The position numbers and the translations under genes are program-made. Positions 1-7,576 of a stretch of 34,519 nt of DNA are shown in pieces (positions within the stretch are counted from its first letter, which is position 1; each line of letters starts with the position of its first letter). This DNA comes from Paracoccus marcusii (lineage in GTDB: Bacteria; Pseudomonadota; Alphaproteobacteria; Rhodobacterales; Rhodobacteraceae). The stretch spans positions 1 through 34,519 of the forward strand of contig NZ_VDDD01000022.1 of assembly GCF_006151785.1 (NCBI RefSeq). Reading direction: 5' to 3'. The notes below the pieces were generated by a model. The model was not told where the DNA came from. It saw only the letters and a program-made list of their open reading frames with translations, and ran no database searches.

Positions 1-391
1 TCACGATCGCCGTGCCGCCACCGGTCGCGGCCCCCGCGGGCGCACCGGCGGCGACCTGCGTCGGCAGGACCAGGACTGCACCCGCCAGCAGGGGCGCGTC
101 GGCAGGCAGGGCGTTATGGGCGGCCAAAGCCGCCGCATCCAGCCCAAGCCGGGCGGCGATCGATGCAGGCGTGTCGCCCGCCTGCGCGACCGCGACTTGG
201 CCGCTGGAAAAGCTGATGACGCCGCGTGCGTCGGGCGCCGGACGGGGTGCCGCGGCTGCGGCCGCGGGGGCGGTGTCCATGCCCCCGATCAGCCCGCGCA
301 GGTCGGGGTCGAAACTGCCGTCCGGCCCGCAGGCCGTCAGCGCCAGCACGGCCAGCATGGCGCAGCCGGTCCGAATATCACGTCTTGTCAT
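1..391 (-). CDS. LysM-domain lipoprotein, NlpD-like (partial, 3' end outside window)
   Basis: About 130 N-terminal residues are visible; the gene runs off the left edge. It starts with a short basic n-region, a hydrophobic stretch and a lipobox, LALTAC, with the lipidated Cys at residue 21, so it should be anchored in an envelope membrane. An Ala/Pro-rich linker follows, then a LysM-like segment around residues 64-112 (pattern VAQAGDTPASIAARLGLD, then a second half ending in LVLP), which in the family binds peptidoglycan. It lies 36 nt downstream of pcm in the order surE-pcm-lipoprotein, the usual neighbourhood of NlpD-type proteins, which often carry a C-terminal M23 peptidase domain. That domain would lie outside the window, so the peptidase or amidase-activator role is inferred. 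Confidence 0.75.
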   Translation of the reverse strand, partial: MTRRDIRTGCAMLAVLALTACGPDGSFDPDLRGLIGGMDTAPAAAAAAPRPAPDARGVISFSSGQVAVAQAGDTPASIAARLGLDAAALAAHNALPADAPLLAGAVLVLPTQVAAGAPAGAATGGGTAIV

Positions 392-427
392 GGTCCTGTC
401 CTCGGCCTGCCTGATGGTGGCCGGGGG

Positions 428-1078
428 TCATGTCTGGCCCAACCCCTCGACCAGCGGAACGAACCGCACCTGCCGCAACTCGTCGTAATCGAAACCCTCT
501 TGGGTCCGCGTCACGCGGATCAGGGTCTGGACCGCGTCCGACTGTCCGACAGGCACCACCATGATACCGCCGATCTTCAGCTGTGCCAACAGGGGCCCGG
601 GCGGATCCTCGGCCGCGGCGGTCACAAGTATGCGGTCGAAGGGGGCCTGGTCGGGCAGGCCCCGCGATCCGTCGGCCACCTGCGCGATGATGTTGTAGAG
701 GCCCAGTTCGCGAAAGATCGCCTCGGCCTCGTGGACCAGGCGGCGGTGGCGGTCGACGGTGTAGACGCGCCGGCACAGCCCCGACAGGACCGCGGCCTGG
801 TATCCCGAACCGGTGCCGACCTCCAGCACGGTGTCGCGGGGACCGACGTCCAGGGCCTGGGTCATCAGGCCGACGACCGAGGGCTGGCTGATCGTCTGGC
901 CGCAGGGGATGGGCAGGGGGGTGTCCTCATAGGCGCGGTCGGCGAACTGGCCGCGCACGAACAGGCCGCGGTCGATCCCCTCCATCGCGGCCATGACCCG
1001 CGGATCGGTGACCCCGCGGGACCGCAGCTGAAAGACGAACCGCATCTTGCGTTCCGCGTCGTCGTCCTCGTCGCTCAT
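428..1078 (-). CDS. pcm: Protein-L-isoaspartate O-methyltransferase
   Basis: The 216-residue protein fits the PCMT family, which uses S-adenosylmethionine to methylate isoaspartyl residues in aged proteins so that they can revert to normal aspartate. Visible motifs are GQTISQP at 60-66 (substrate-side loop) and the SAM-binding glycine loop [12 protein letters not shown] at 85-96. The YTVD at about 106-109 matches the acidic ribose-binding strand. The frame remains open far upstream, but the ATG at 1078 is chosen because it overlaps the surE stop as ATGA, which suggests translational coupling, and because the protein then has the family's normal length. It forms an operon with surE upstream and the LysM lipoprotein downstream. 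Likely cytoplasmic; role in protein repair under stress or stasis. Confidence 0.93.
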   Translation of the reverse strand: MSDEDDDAERKMRFVFQLRSRGVTDPRVMAAMEGIDRGLFVRGQFADRAYEDTPLPIPCGQTISQPSVVGLMTQALDVGPRDTVLEVGTGSGYQAAVLSGLCRRVYTVDRHRRLVHEAEAIFRELGLYNIIAQVADGSRGLPDQAPFDRILVTAAAEDPPGPLLAQLKIGGIMVVPVGQSDAVQTLIRVTRTQEGFDYDELRQVRFVPLVEGLGQT

Positions 1079-1884
1079 TCGGCGGCCCGTGCCAGCGGAT
1101 CGTCCAGCGCTGCCGCCAGTCGGTCCAGCGACGCATGGCAGGTCAGGTCCGCCCGCATCGGCGTGACCGAGACGAACCCCTCCATGTTGGCGGCCACATC
1201 GGTCCCGTCGCGCGCCGGCGCCTGCTGCGACCCGCCCGCGATCCACATGAACCGGCGCCCGTTCGGCGCGCTGTAGGGCTGGGCGGCAAAACGCGATCCC
1301 TGGCGCTGGCCCTGGGGTGCGACGCGCAGGCCCCGGACCTCCGCGGCCGGGACCGGCGGAAAGTTTACGTTGTAGAACAGGCGGAAGTCGGCATCCGTCG
1401 ACCAGTCGCCATGATCCAGAAGGCGGCGGATCACCGCGGCTCCATGGGTGCGCGCGCCTTCGAAGGGGTCGGCAAGGTCCGCGGTGCGCGGGCCCAGGTA
1501 CTGCGACAGCGCGATCGCGGGCAGGCCCTGCAGCGCGGCTTCCATCGCGCCGCCGATGGTGCCCGAATACATGGCATTCTCTCCGGCATTGTTGCCGCGA
1601 TTGACGCCCGACAGCACCAGGTCGGGGGCCACGCCCACGATGTCGCCCAGTGCCGCCAGAACGCAGTCGGCTGGGCTGCCCTCGGCGGCATAGCGGCGTT
1701 CGGCCAGGCGCGCGACCATGGTGGGGTGGGTATAGCTGATGCAATGGCCCACGCCCGACTGCTCGAACGCGGGCGCGACGGTCCAGACCTCGCCATGCGG
1801 GCCGGCCAGTTCGGTGGCGATCTGGTGCAGCACCTCCAGGCCCGGGGCGTTGATCCCGTCGTCATTGGTGATGAGAATGCGCAT
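1075..1884 (-). CDS. surE: 5'/3'-nucleotidase SurE
   Basis: The 269-residue protein begins [15 protein letters not shown], the SurE signature. D8 and D9, S43 and N95 (in SGVN, 92-95) match the divalent metal ligands of the family. The glycine/asparagine-rich [18 protein letters not shown] segment is the conserved active-site strand and loop. SurE removes phosphate from nucleoside 5'- and 3'-monophosphates and can act on short polyphosphate; it is cytoplasmic. A purine-rich AGGGGACAGG lies directly upstream of the ATG. It is the first gene of the surE-pcm-lipoprotein unit, transcribed away from the TauE/SafE gene; its promoter must lie in 1885-2054, but I see no convincing -35/-10 pair there. 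Confidence 0.95.
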   Translation of the reverse strand: MRILITNDDGINAPGLEVLHQIATELAGPHGEVWTVAPAFEQSGVGHCISYTHPTMVARLAERRYAAEGSPADCVLAALGDIVGVAPDLVLSGVNRGNNAGENAMYSGTIGGAMEAALQGLPAIALSQYLGPRTADLADPFEGARTHGAAVIRRLLDHGDWSTDADFRLFYNVNFPPVPAAEVRGLRVAPQGQRQGSRFAAQPYSAPNGRRFMWIAGGSQQAPARDGTDVAANMEGFVSVTPMRADLTCHASLDRLAAALDDPLARAAE

Positions 1885-2054
1885 CCTGTCCCCTGTTCCG
1901 GCTGACCGCGCCCCTGCGCACGCGGATGTGACCCGATCTGCTTAGCGGGGGCGGCTTTCTGCTTCAACCCGTTCCTGCGCCGCAGGGCGGAAGCGGTTTG
2001 ACGTCGGGCGCGCCGCGTTGCATCGTGGGACGGTGCGCAACGGGCCGGGATGCG

Positions 2055-2969
2055 ATGCAGATCTTTCTTCCCATCGCCGAAGTCTCGGTCAACGCCTTCA
2101 CCCTGATGGGGTTGGGCGGGCTGGTGGGCGTCATGTCCGGCCTGTTCGGCGTCGGTGGCGGCTTCCTGATCACGCCACTGCTGTTCTTCATCGGCATCCC
2201 GCCCGCCATCGCGGTGGCGACCGGCGCGAACCAGGTGGTCGCATCGTCGGTGTCGGGCGTACTGGCGCACATGAAGCGCAAGACCGTGGATTTCCGCATG
2301 GGGGGCGTCCTGCTGGCCGGCGGCATGGTCGGATCGGGCCTGGGGGTCGTGGTCTTCAATATCCTGCAGCAGCTGGGCCAGGTCGAGCTGGTCGTCCAGC
2401 TGTGCTATGTCGTCTTCCTGGGCCTGATCGGCGCGATGATGCTGCAGGAGAGCCTGCGGGCCTTGTTGCGTGCGCGCCATCCCACGGGGCGGCGGCGCCT
2501 GCACCAGCACATGTGGGTCCACCGCTGGCCGCTGAAGGTCAAGTTCCGTGCCTCGGGCCTCTATATCAGTGTCATTCCGCCCCTTCTGGTCGGGGTCGCG
2601 GTGGGGGTTCTTGCCGCGATCATGGGCGTCGGCGGCGGCTTCATCATGGTGCCGGCGATGATCTATCTGCTGGGCATGCCCACCAAGGTCGTGGTGGGAA
2701 CGTCGCTGTTCCAGATCACCTTCGTGACCGCCTTCACCACGCTGATGCACGCGGTCAGCTACAACACGGTCGACGTGATGCTGGCGGTGCTGCTGATCGT
2801 GGGGGGTGTCATCGGCGCGCAGATCGGCACCACGCTGGGCGCGCGCCTGCGGGCCGAGCAGCTGCGCATCCTGCTGGCGCTTCTGGTGCTGGCGGTCTGC
2901 GGCAAGCTGGCGCTGGACCTGTTCCTGACACCTGACGACCTGTTCGTCATCACCACGCGGGGGCAATGA
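2055..2969 (+). CDS. TauE/SafE (TSUP) family membrane permease
   Basis: The 304-residue polytopic membrane protein has the two-fold internal repeat of the TSUP family: GLFGVGGGFLITPLL at about 29-43 and IMGVGGGFIMVPAM at about 189-202. Each opens a half with several hydrophobic helices, separated by a basic cytoplasmic loop (about 139-165). The family exports or imports small organic or sulfur anions such as sulfite or sulfoacetate; the substrate here cannot be read from sequence. The frame extends 19 codons upstream to 1998, but that extension is polar and Cys/Arg-rich, so the ATG at 2055 (MQIFLPIAEVSVN) is preferred. Its stop overlaps the start of the next gene, so the two are probably co-translated. 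Confidence 0.85.
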   Translation: MQIFLPIAEVSVNAFTLMGLGGLVGVMSGLFGVGGGFLITPLLFFIGIPPAIAVATGANQVVASSVSGVLAHMKRKTVDFRMGGVLLAGGMVGSGLGVVVFNILQQLGQVELVVQLCYVVFLGLIGAMMLQESLRALLRARHPTGRRRLHQHMWVHRWPLKVKFRASGLYISVIPPLLVGVAVGVLAAIMGVGGGFIMVPAMIYLLGMPTKVVVGTSLFQITFVTAFTTLMHAVSYNTVDVMLAVLLIVGGVIGAQIGTTLGARLRAEQLRILLALLVLAVCGKLALDLFLTPDDLFVITTRGQ

Positions 2970-3868
2970 TGCGGGGGGTCGTCCTGGCGATGATGCTGGT
3001 GCTGCTGCCGGGCGCGCTGATGGCGCAAGGGGCGGGATCGACCATGCCCACGGACCCGGATGCGGGCCTGATCCCCCCGGTGGACGCCCCCCAGGTCTGG
3101 CCGCTGTTCCCCGATCCGGGGTCGCCGCGCGGTGATCCGGTCGCCCCCGCCGACCAGGGGGGGGAGCAGGTGGTGGCGGGCCTGTCGAACAGCGCCGTGG
3201 CGATCACGACCAGCTTCGATGGCAGCGACATCCTGATCTATGGCGCCGTGCGGCGCGAGACGCCGATTCCCAACGGCCCCCTGGACGTGATCGTGACGAT
3301 CGAGGCCCCGTCCGAACCGCTGACCATCTGGCAGAAGGCCCGCCGCTTCGGCATCTGGGTCAACACCGAACGCGTCGATGTGGGGGCCGCGCCCAGCTTC
3401 TATGCGGTGGCGACGACGCGGCCCCTGGACGACATCCTGGCGCCGGACTGGGACAACCGGTACCGCATCTCGCTGCCGCTGGTGCTGCGCGCCTTCGCCG
3501 GCGCCCCCGAGGTCGAGGATACGCTGCCCTATACCCAGGCCCTGCTGCGCCTGCGCCAGCAGAACGGCCATTACCGGATGGAGGAGGGGGCCGTGACCCT
3601 GGTCGAGGACACGCTGTTCCGCACGGACATCCGCCTGCCTGCCAACCTGATCGAGGGCGATTACCGCGCCCGCATCTTCCTGCTGCGGGAGGGGGCGGTG
3701 ATCGACGCCTATGGCGCCGCGATCGAGGTGCGCAAGGTGGGCCTGGAACGCTGGCTGTACCGTTTGGCCTTCGACCAGCCGCTGCTCTATGGCTTGATGT
3801 CGCTGGCGGTGGCGGTGATCGCCGGCTGGGGCGCCTCGGCCGCGTTCAGGAAGCTGCGGCGAGCGTGA
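2966..3868 (+). CDS. TIGR02186-type (Alph_Pro_TM) membrane protein of unknown function
   Basis: The 300-residue protein has an N-terminal signal sequence (MMRGVVLAMMLVLLPGALMA, likely cleavage after residue 20), a long beta-rich exported domain, and one C-terminal membrane helix at about 270-291 followed by a short basic tail. This architecture, and its position directly after a TauE/SafE permease, match the alphaproteobacterial TIGR02186/PF09608 family. No enzymatic residues are known for that family. The ATG overlaps the permease stop by 4 nt. Recurrent linkage to TSUP permeases suggests a periplasmic accessory role in transport; this is inference. The gene is followed by a gene-poor stretch. 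Confidence 0.75.
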   Translation: MMRGVVLAMMLVLLPGALMAQGAGSTMPTDPDAGLIPPVDAPQVWPLFPDPGSPRGDPVAPADQGGEQVVAGLSNSAVAITTSFDGSDILIYGAVRRETPIPNGPLDVIVTIEAPSEPLTIWQKARRFGIWVNTERVDVGAAPSFYAVATTRPLDDILAPDWDNRYRISLPLVLRAFAGAPEVEDTLPYTQALLRLRQQNGHYRMEEGAVTLVEDTLFRTDIRLPANLIEGDYRARIFLLREGAVIDAYGAAIEVRKVGLERWLYRLAFDQPLLYGLMSLAVAVIAGWGASAAFRKLRRA

Positions 3869-3975
3869 TCGCCGATCATCTTGGCTGCGGGGCAGCGGCG
3901 TAGGGTCTGCCTGCAATGTTAATCCCGCGTCTGCACGTCTTGATGGGCTTACGTGGCAATAGTCGGGGGCACTGC

Positions 3976-4130
3976 ATGATACAGTTTGCAGCCTTTCTGG
4001 CTGTCGAGCCGTCCGGGTATGCCATCCGCGGGATCGATCAGTCGGCCTGACCGGCGGGCCGGCGCATGTGGTCAATGTATCCTATGGCCCAACGTCGTTG
4101 ATCGTCGAGGCGGAACTGGAGGCTTGGAGC
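3976..4130 (+). pseudogene. Possible decayed 5' gene fragment with a frameshift
   Basis: An ATG at 3976, preceded by a G-rich stretch, opens 24 codons (MIQFAAFLAVEPSGYAIRG onward) that end at a TGA at 4048-4050. The reading then looks protein-like in another frame from about 4038 to 4130 (GLTGGPAHVVNVSYGPTSLI, then VEAELEAW), after which codon use degrades. One frameshift near 4035-4050 would join the two into a plausible beta-rich N-terminus. I do not recognise the family. Chance open frames are common in high-GC DNA, so confidence is low. Confidence 0.25.
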
Positions 4131-4551
4131 CCGCTCGAATGCACGGCACCGGGCGGTACAAGATTCAATGGTGGACAACGGACCGCAGACGGCGGCAGCG
4201 GAGGGCGGTGCTCGATATTGCAGGGTGACCGACGGCGGGCCCGTCGGAGGACCGGAACTGTTCCGGCGTTTGATCGGTAGGAGCAACCCAGAGGGTCATT
4301 TTGTCCCCAGCAAACCGACTTTGGACCTGCATCGGCCGCATGGCTGTAGAAACAGCAATGCGTGCGAATGAGGAACTGCGCTGCGCATGCGCTTCCGGCG
4401 CCACGCGGTAACGCCCGCTAAGGTGACGCACGGGCCGGTGCGCCGGTTGACGGCGCGCGTCGCGTCACCCTTCGGACATACCGGGATGCCCGGTGGGCGG
4501 TACTGCTGGAGTTCGAGGGGAGGCAAGGTTCAGGGCGGCTGACCGGGATGG

Positions 4552-4591
4552 CTGCCGTGGCCAGGACCGTCCATGGTCCGGCCATCGGCAG
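4552..4591. repeat. Long imperfect inverted repeat (hairpin)
   Basis: Arms at 4552-4568 and 4575-4591 pair over 16 positions with one unpaired base on each side, around the 6-nt loop GTCCAT. It lies just beyond the mcl1 terminator. It could be a second terminator-like structure, part of a small RNA, or a palindromic repeat element; no T-tract follows on either strand. Confidence 0.55.
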
Positions 4592-4614
4592 GCCTCACCC
4601 GCGGTCATACGATA

Positions 4615-4640
4615 AGGCCCCGCGATCGCTCGCGGGGCCT
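4615..4640 (-). terminator. Rho-independent terminator of mcl1
   Basis: A perfect 11-bp stem, AGGCCCCGCGA with TCGCGGGGCCT, surrounds the 4-nt loop TCGC. On the minus strand it follows the mcl1 stop (4697) by 56 nt and ends in CCTTAT, a short T-rich tail; on the plus strand no T run follows. Confidence 0.75.
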
Positions 4641-4696
4641 CTCCTCCCTCGTGGTGCGGGCCGTCCCCCTCCACTGGTCCGGCCCGCGGGGGGTCT

Positions 4697-5653
4697 TCAG
4701 GCGCCGATCAGGTCGGACTGGCGCAGGGTCACCTCGGCCTGCTTGATCGACGCGATGTCGACCAGGCGGCCCTTGTAGACGGTGGCGCCGGCGCCTTCGG
4801 CCTTGGCCTTCTCCATCGCGGCCAGGATCTCTCGCGCCTCGGTGACGGCGGCCTCGCTGGGCGAGAACACCTCGTTGGCCAGTGCGATCTGGCTGGGATG
4901 GATGGCCCATTTGCCGACCATGCCCAATGTGGCGCTGCGCAGGGCTTGGGCGCGGAACCCCTCGGGGTCGCTGAAGTCGCCGAAGGGGCCGTCCACAGGC
5001 AGCAGCCCGTGCGTGCGGCACGCCGCGACGATGGCGGTCTGGGCCCAGTGCCACGGATCGGGCCAGTATTTCTGGCCGTCCCGGATCATGTAGTAATTCT
5101 CCTGCGTGCCGCCGATGCCGGTGGTGGCCATGCCCATGGACGCCGCGAAATCGGCAGCCCCCAGGCTGATCGCCTGCAGGCGCGAGGACGCGGCCGCGAT
5201 CTCCTCGACATGGCAGATGCCGGCGGCGGATTCGATGATGACCTCGAAGGCGATCGGCTTGGTACGGCCCTTGGCGCGTTCGATGGCGGTGACCAGCGCA
5301 TCGACGGCATAGATGTCGGCCGCGCATCCCGCCTTGGGGATCATGATCTGGTCCAGCCGATCACCAGCCTGTTCCAGAAGATCGACCACGTCGCGGTACC
5401 AGAAGGGCGTGTCCAGCCCGTTGATGCGCACCGACAGCGTCTTGGTGCCCCAGTCGACGTCGTTGATCGCCGCGATGATATTGGCGCGGGCCTGGTCCTT
5501 GTCGGCGAGCGCGACCGAATCCTCCAGGTCCAGGTTGATCACGTCGGCGGCAGAGGCGGCCATCTTGGCGAACAGCGCGGGGCGCGATCCGGGGCCGAAC
5601 AGCTGACAGCGGTTCAAGCGCGCGGGGGGCAGGGGCTGTTGGCGAAAGCTCAT
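4697..5653 (-). CDS. mcl1: L-malyl-CoA / beta-methylmalyl-CoA lyase
   Basis: The 318-residue protein belongs to the HpcH/HpaI (CitE-like) aldolase family and reads very close to Rhodobacter Mcl1. It reversibly cleaves L-malyl-CoA to acetyl-CoA and glyoxylate, and beta-methylmalyl-CoA to propionyl-CoA and glyoxylate, steps of the ethylmalonyl-CoA pathway for C2 assimilation. Family active-site residues are present: R76 in SVRINGL, and the magnesium ligands E141 (in EVIIESAAGI) and D168 (in GAADFA). The longer upstream frame is ignored; the ATG at 5653 (MSFRQQ) matches the family start. It is transcribed divergently from the aminotransferase gene and ends in its own terminator. Some Paracoccus also use a beta-hydroxyaspartate route for glyoxylate, so the exact physiological direction is inferred. 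Confidence 0.92.
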   Translation of the reverse strand: MSFRQQPLPPARLNRCQLFGPGSRPALFAKMAASAADVINLDLEDSVALADKDQARANIIAAINDVDWGTKTLSVRINGLDTPFWYRDVVDLLEQAGDRLDQIMIPKAGCAADIYAVDALVTAIERAKGRTKPIAFEVIIESAAGICHVEEIAAASSRLQAISLGAADFAASMGMATTGIGGTQENYYMIRDGQKYWPDPWHWAQTAIVAACRTHGLLPVDGPFGDFSDPEGFRAQALRSATLGMVGKWAIHPSQIALANEVFSPSEAAVTEAREILAAMEKAKAEGAGATVYKGRLVDIASIKQAEVTLRQSDLIGA

Positions 5654-5817
5654 GGCAGGGTCCTGTTCGACAAGATTCGGGCCTGCCATCGGTAATAATG
5701 TTGCGCTGCGGTTGCAGCAAGCCCTATTTCCGCAATGCGGCATCGGGCGCGGTTCTTGACGCAGCGGGGCTTTGGGCGCAGGACCGGGCCCGAACACGCG
5801 ACGGCACGGAGGCAGCG

Positions 5818-6678
5818 ATGACGCGGACGGTCTATGTGAATGGCGATTACACCCCCGAGGATCAGGCCATGGTATCGGTCTTTGACCGGGGGTTCCTGAT
5901 GGCCGACGGCGTCTATGAGGTGGTCAGCGTGCTGGGCGGCAAGCTGATCGATTTCGAAGGGCACATGGTGCGGCTGAAGCGGTCGCTGTCGGAACTGGCC
6001 ATCGCCAATCCGCTGTCGGACGACGCGTATCTGGCCGCGCATCGCGACCTTGTGGCGCGGAACGACATCACCGACGGGTTGGTCTATCTGCAGGTGACCC
6101 GCGGCAATCCGGGCGATCGCGATTTCGCCTATCCGTCCGCGGACACGGTGCCGACGGTGGTGATGTTCACGCAATCGAAGCCCGGCCTGGCCGACGCCCC
6201 CGCGGCGAGGACCGGGTGGAGCGTCGTCAGCGTCGATGACCTTCGCTGGGGTCGGCGCGACATCAAGACGGTGCAGCTGCTGTACCCGTCGATGGCCAAG
6301 ATGGAAGCCAAGGCGCGCGGTGCGGACGATGCCTGGATGGTCGAGGACGGGCGCGTGACCGAGGGAACCTCGAACAACGCCTATATCGTCAAGGGCAACA
6401 CGATCGTGACGCGGGAACTGAGCCACGACATCCTGCACGGGATCACCCGCGCGGCGGTGCTGCGTTTTGCCCGCGAGGCGCAGATGCAGGTCGAGGAGCG
6501 CGCCTTCACCATTGCCGAGGCGCAGGAGGCGGACGAGGCCTTCATCACCTCGGCGTCGGCCTTCGTCATGCCGGTCGTGGCGATCGACGGGGCGCGGGTA
6601 GGGGCGGGCACGGTCGGCCCGGTGGCCACGCGCCTGCGCGAGATCTATCTGGAAGAGAGCCTGAAGACCGGGGTCTGA
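5818..6678 (+). CDS. Class IV aminotransferase, D-amino-acid transaminase type
   Basis: The 286-residue PLP-dependent fold-type IV enzyme has its Schiff-base lysine at K150 (WGRRDIK) and the conserved glutamate near the PLP pyridine nitrogen at E182 (VTEGTSNNAYIV). N-terminal VFDRGFLMADGVYEVV and the RDIKTVQLL segment resemble D-alanine aminotransferase (Dat) more than branched-chain IlvE. It would interconvert D-amino acids and 2-oxo acids, for example making D-glutamate or D-alanine for the cell wall; a broader amino-donor range is possible. Start at 5818 is supported by GGAGG 8-12 nt upstream; the frame upstream of it is not protein-like. It diverges from mcl1, so amino-group chemistry on glyoxylate or related oxo acids is an untested alternative. 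Confidence 0.82.
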   Translation: MTRTVYVNGDYTPEDQAMVSVFDRGFLMADGVYEVVSVLGGKLIDFEGHMVRLKRSLSELAIANPLSDDAYLAAHRDLVARNDITDGLVYLQVTRGNPGDRDFAYPSADTVPTVVMFTQSKPGLADAPAARTGWSVVSVDDLRWGRRDIKTVQLLYPSMAKMEAKARGADDAWMVEDGRVTEGTSNNAYIVKGNTIVTRELSHDILHGITRAAVLRFAREAQMQVEERAFTIAEAQEADEAFITSASAFVMPVVAIDGARVGAGTVGPVATRLREIYLEESLKTGV

Positions 6679-6694
6679 GTTGCGTCCCGCGACG

Positions 6695-6714
6695 GCGGGG
6701 GGCCAGCCCCCCGC
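6695..6714. terminator. G/C hairpin between convergent genes
   Basis: GCGGGGGG (6695-6702) pairs perfectly with CCCCCCGC (6707-6714) around a 4-nt loop, in the 50 nt between the convergent aminotransferase and N-formylglutamate amidohydrolase-like genes. There is no T-tract, so it is either a weak bidirectional terminator or a palindromic spacer element. Confidence 0.45.
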
Positions 6715-6728
6715 ACCCCCCGGCGGCG

Positions 6729-7481
6729 TCACAACCCGCTGTCGGCCAGCACCTTTGTGATCACCGGCGCCAGCCTGTCGGCCCAGATCTGCTGGCCTTC
6801 GGGGGTGGCGATCAGGTCATTCCGGACCTCGATCAGCATGTTCGGGCGGCCGTGGCGCAAAGCGTGGCGATCGACGCTGTCTCCGTCCAGATGCCCGTCA
6901 TAGGGCTGGTTCTCTCCGGTGATCCAGCCCTGATCGCGGCAGGCGGCGACCATCGCCGGGCCAAGACGCGGATCGGCATGCGAATAGAGGATGCCCACCT
7001 GCCACGGCCGGGGCGGGCGCCCCCGCAACTGCGGCGTGAAGCTGTGGACCGCGCAGATGCAGCGGTCCGGGTGCAGCGCCGCGACCCGGGCCAGCGCGGC
7101 ATGATAGGGGCGGTGCAGCCGGTCCAGCCGGCGCCGGCGTTCGGCCGCGTCCGCCAGGCGGTTCGTCGGGATCACCGTCCCGTCATAGAGCCGCATCAGC
7201 AGGGTGGGGTCGTCCTCTCCGCGGTTCGGGTCGATCACAAGCCGCGAGAAATCGGACAGGATCGCCGGCGCGTCCAGCCGTTCGGCCAGCCGTTCGGTCA
7301 GCCCGGCCGCGCCGACGTCATAGGCGATGTGGCGGGCCATGTCGGCGGGCGCGATGCCCAGGGTGCCGCCGCCGACCCAATCGGGCACGCGGTTCGTGGC
7401 GTGATCGCAAGTGATCAGCCACCGCGAGGGGCGGTCCTGACCCAGGATGCGGAAGGGCGTCGCTGTCGTGTCATCGGTCAT
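6729..7481 (-). CDS. N-formylglutamate amidohydrolase family protein
   Basis: The 250-residue protein matches the PF05013 fold (HutG-like N-formylglutamate deformylase, related to zinc carboxypeptidases). Visible are the N-terminal CDHATNRVPD motif at 25-34 with a candidate metal-binding His27, a DFSRLVIDPNR segment with the conserved Arg/Asp/Asn, AVHSFTPQL with a further His, and IEVRNDLI with a conserved Glu near the C-terminus. The family hydrolyses N-formyl-L-glutamate to formate and glutamate in histidine degradation, but no other hut gene is in the window, so the substrate may be another N-acyl amino acid. The gene is monocistronic as far as visible, converging on the aminotransferase gene and diverging from pyk. 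Confidence 0.85.
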   Translation of the reverse strand: MTDDTTATPFRILGQDRPSRWLITCDHATNRVPDWVGGGTLGIAPADMARHIAYDVGAAGLTERLAERLDAPAILSDFSRLVIDPNRGEDDPTLLMRLYDGTVIPTNRLADAAERRRRLDRLHRPYHAALARVAALHPDRCICAVHSFTPQLRGRPPRPWQVGILYSHADPRLGPAMVAACRDQGWITGENQPYDGHLDGDSVDRHALRHGRPNMLIEVRNDLIATPEGQQIWADRLAPVITKVLADSGL

Positions 7482-7576
7482 GATGCAGGCTGTCTACGAC
7501 GGATGGCGGACAGACGCCAGTTGCCGACCATCGGCATTTGCGGCATAGATAGCGCTAAACCTGAGACAAGGGCGGG

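Larger units (their letters stand above)
3869..4696. other. Gene-poor stretch of about 830 bp with many inverted repeats
   Basis: No convincing complete gene is present. Short open frames occur on both strands, but none has a good ribosome site, a recognisable domain and consistent codon use together. The stretch looks less GC-rich than the flanking genes. It contains a possible decayed coding segment (3976-4130), hairpins at 4229-4247 (7-bp arms) and 4552-4591 (17-nt arms with two bulges), an 8-bp inverted repeat at 4422-4429/4462-4469, a GCGCATGCGC palindrome at 4383-4392, and the mcl1 terminator at 4615-4640. Confidence 0.6.

Noticed and set aside
4038..4431. Overlapping short open frames on both strands in the gene-poor stretch
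   Set aside because: They conflict with each other, lack ribosome sites and recognisable domains, and have mixed codon use; kept only as a note in the gap entry.
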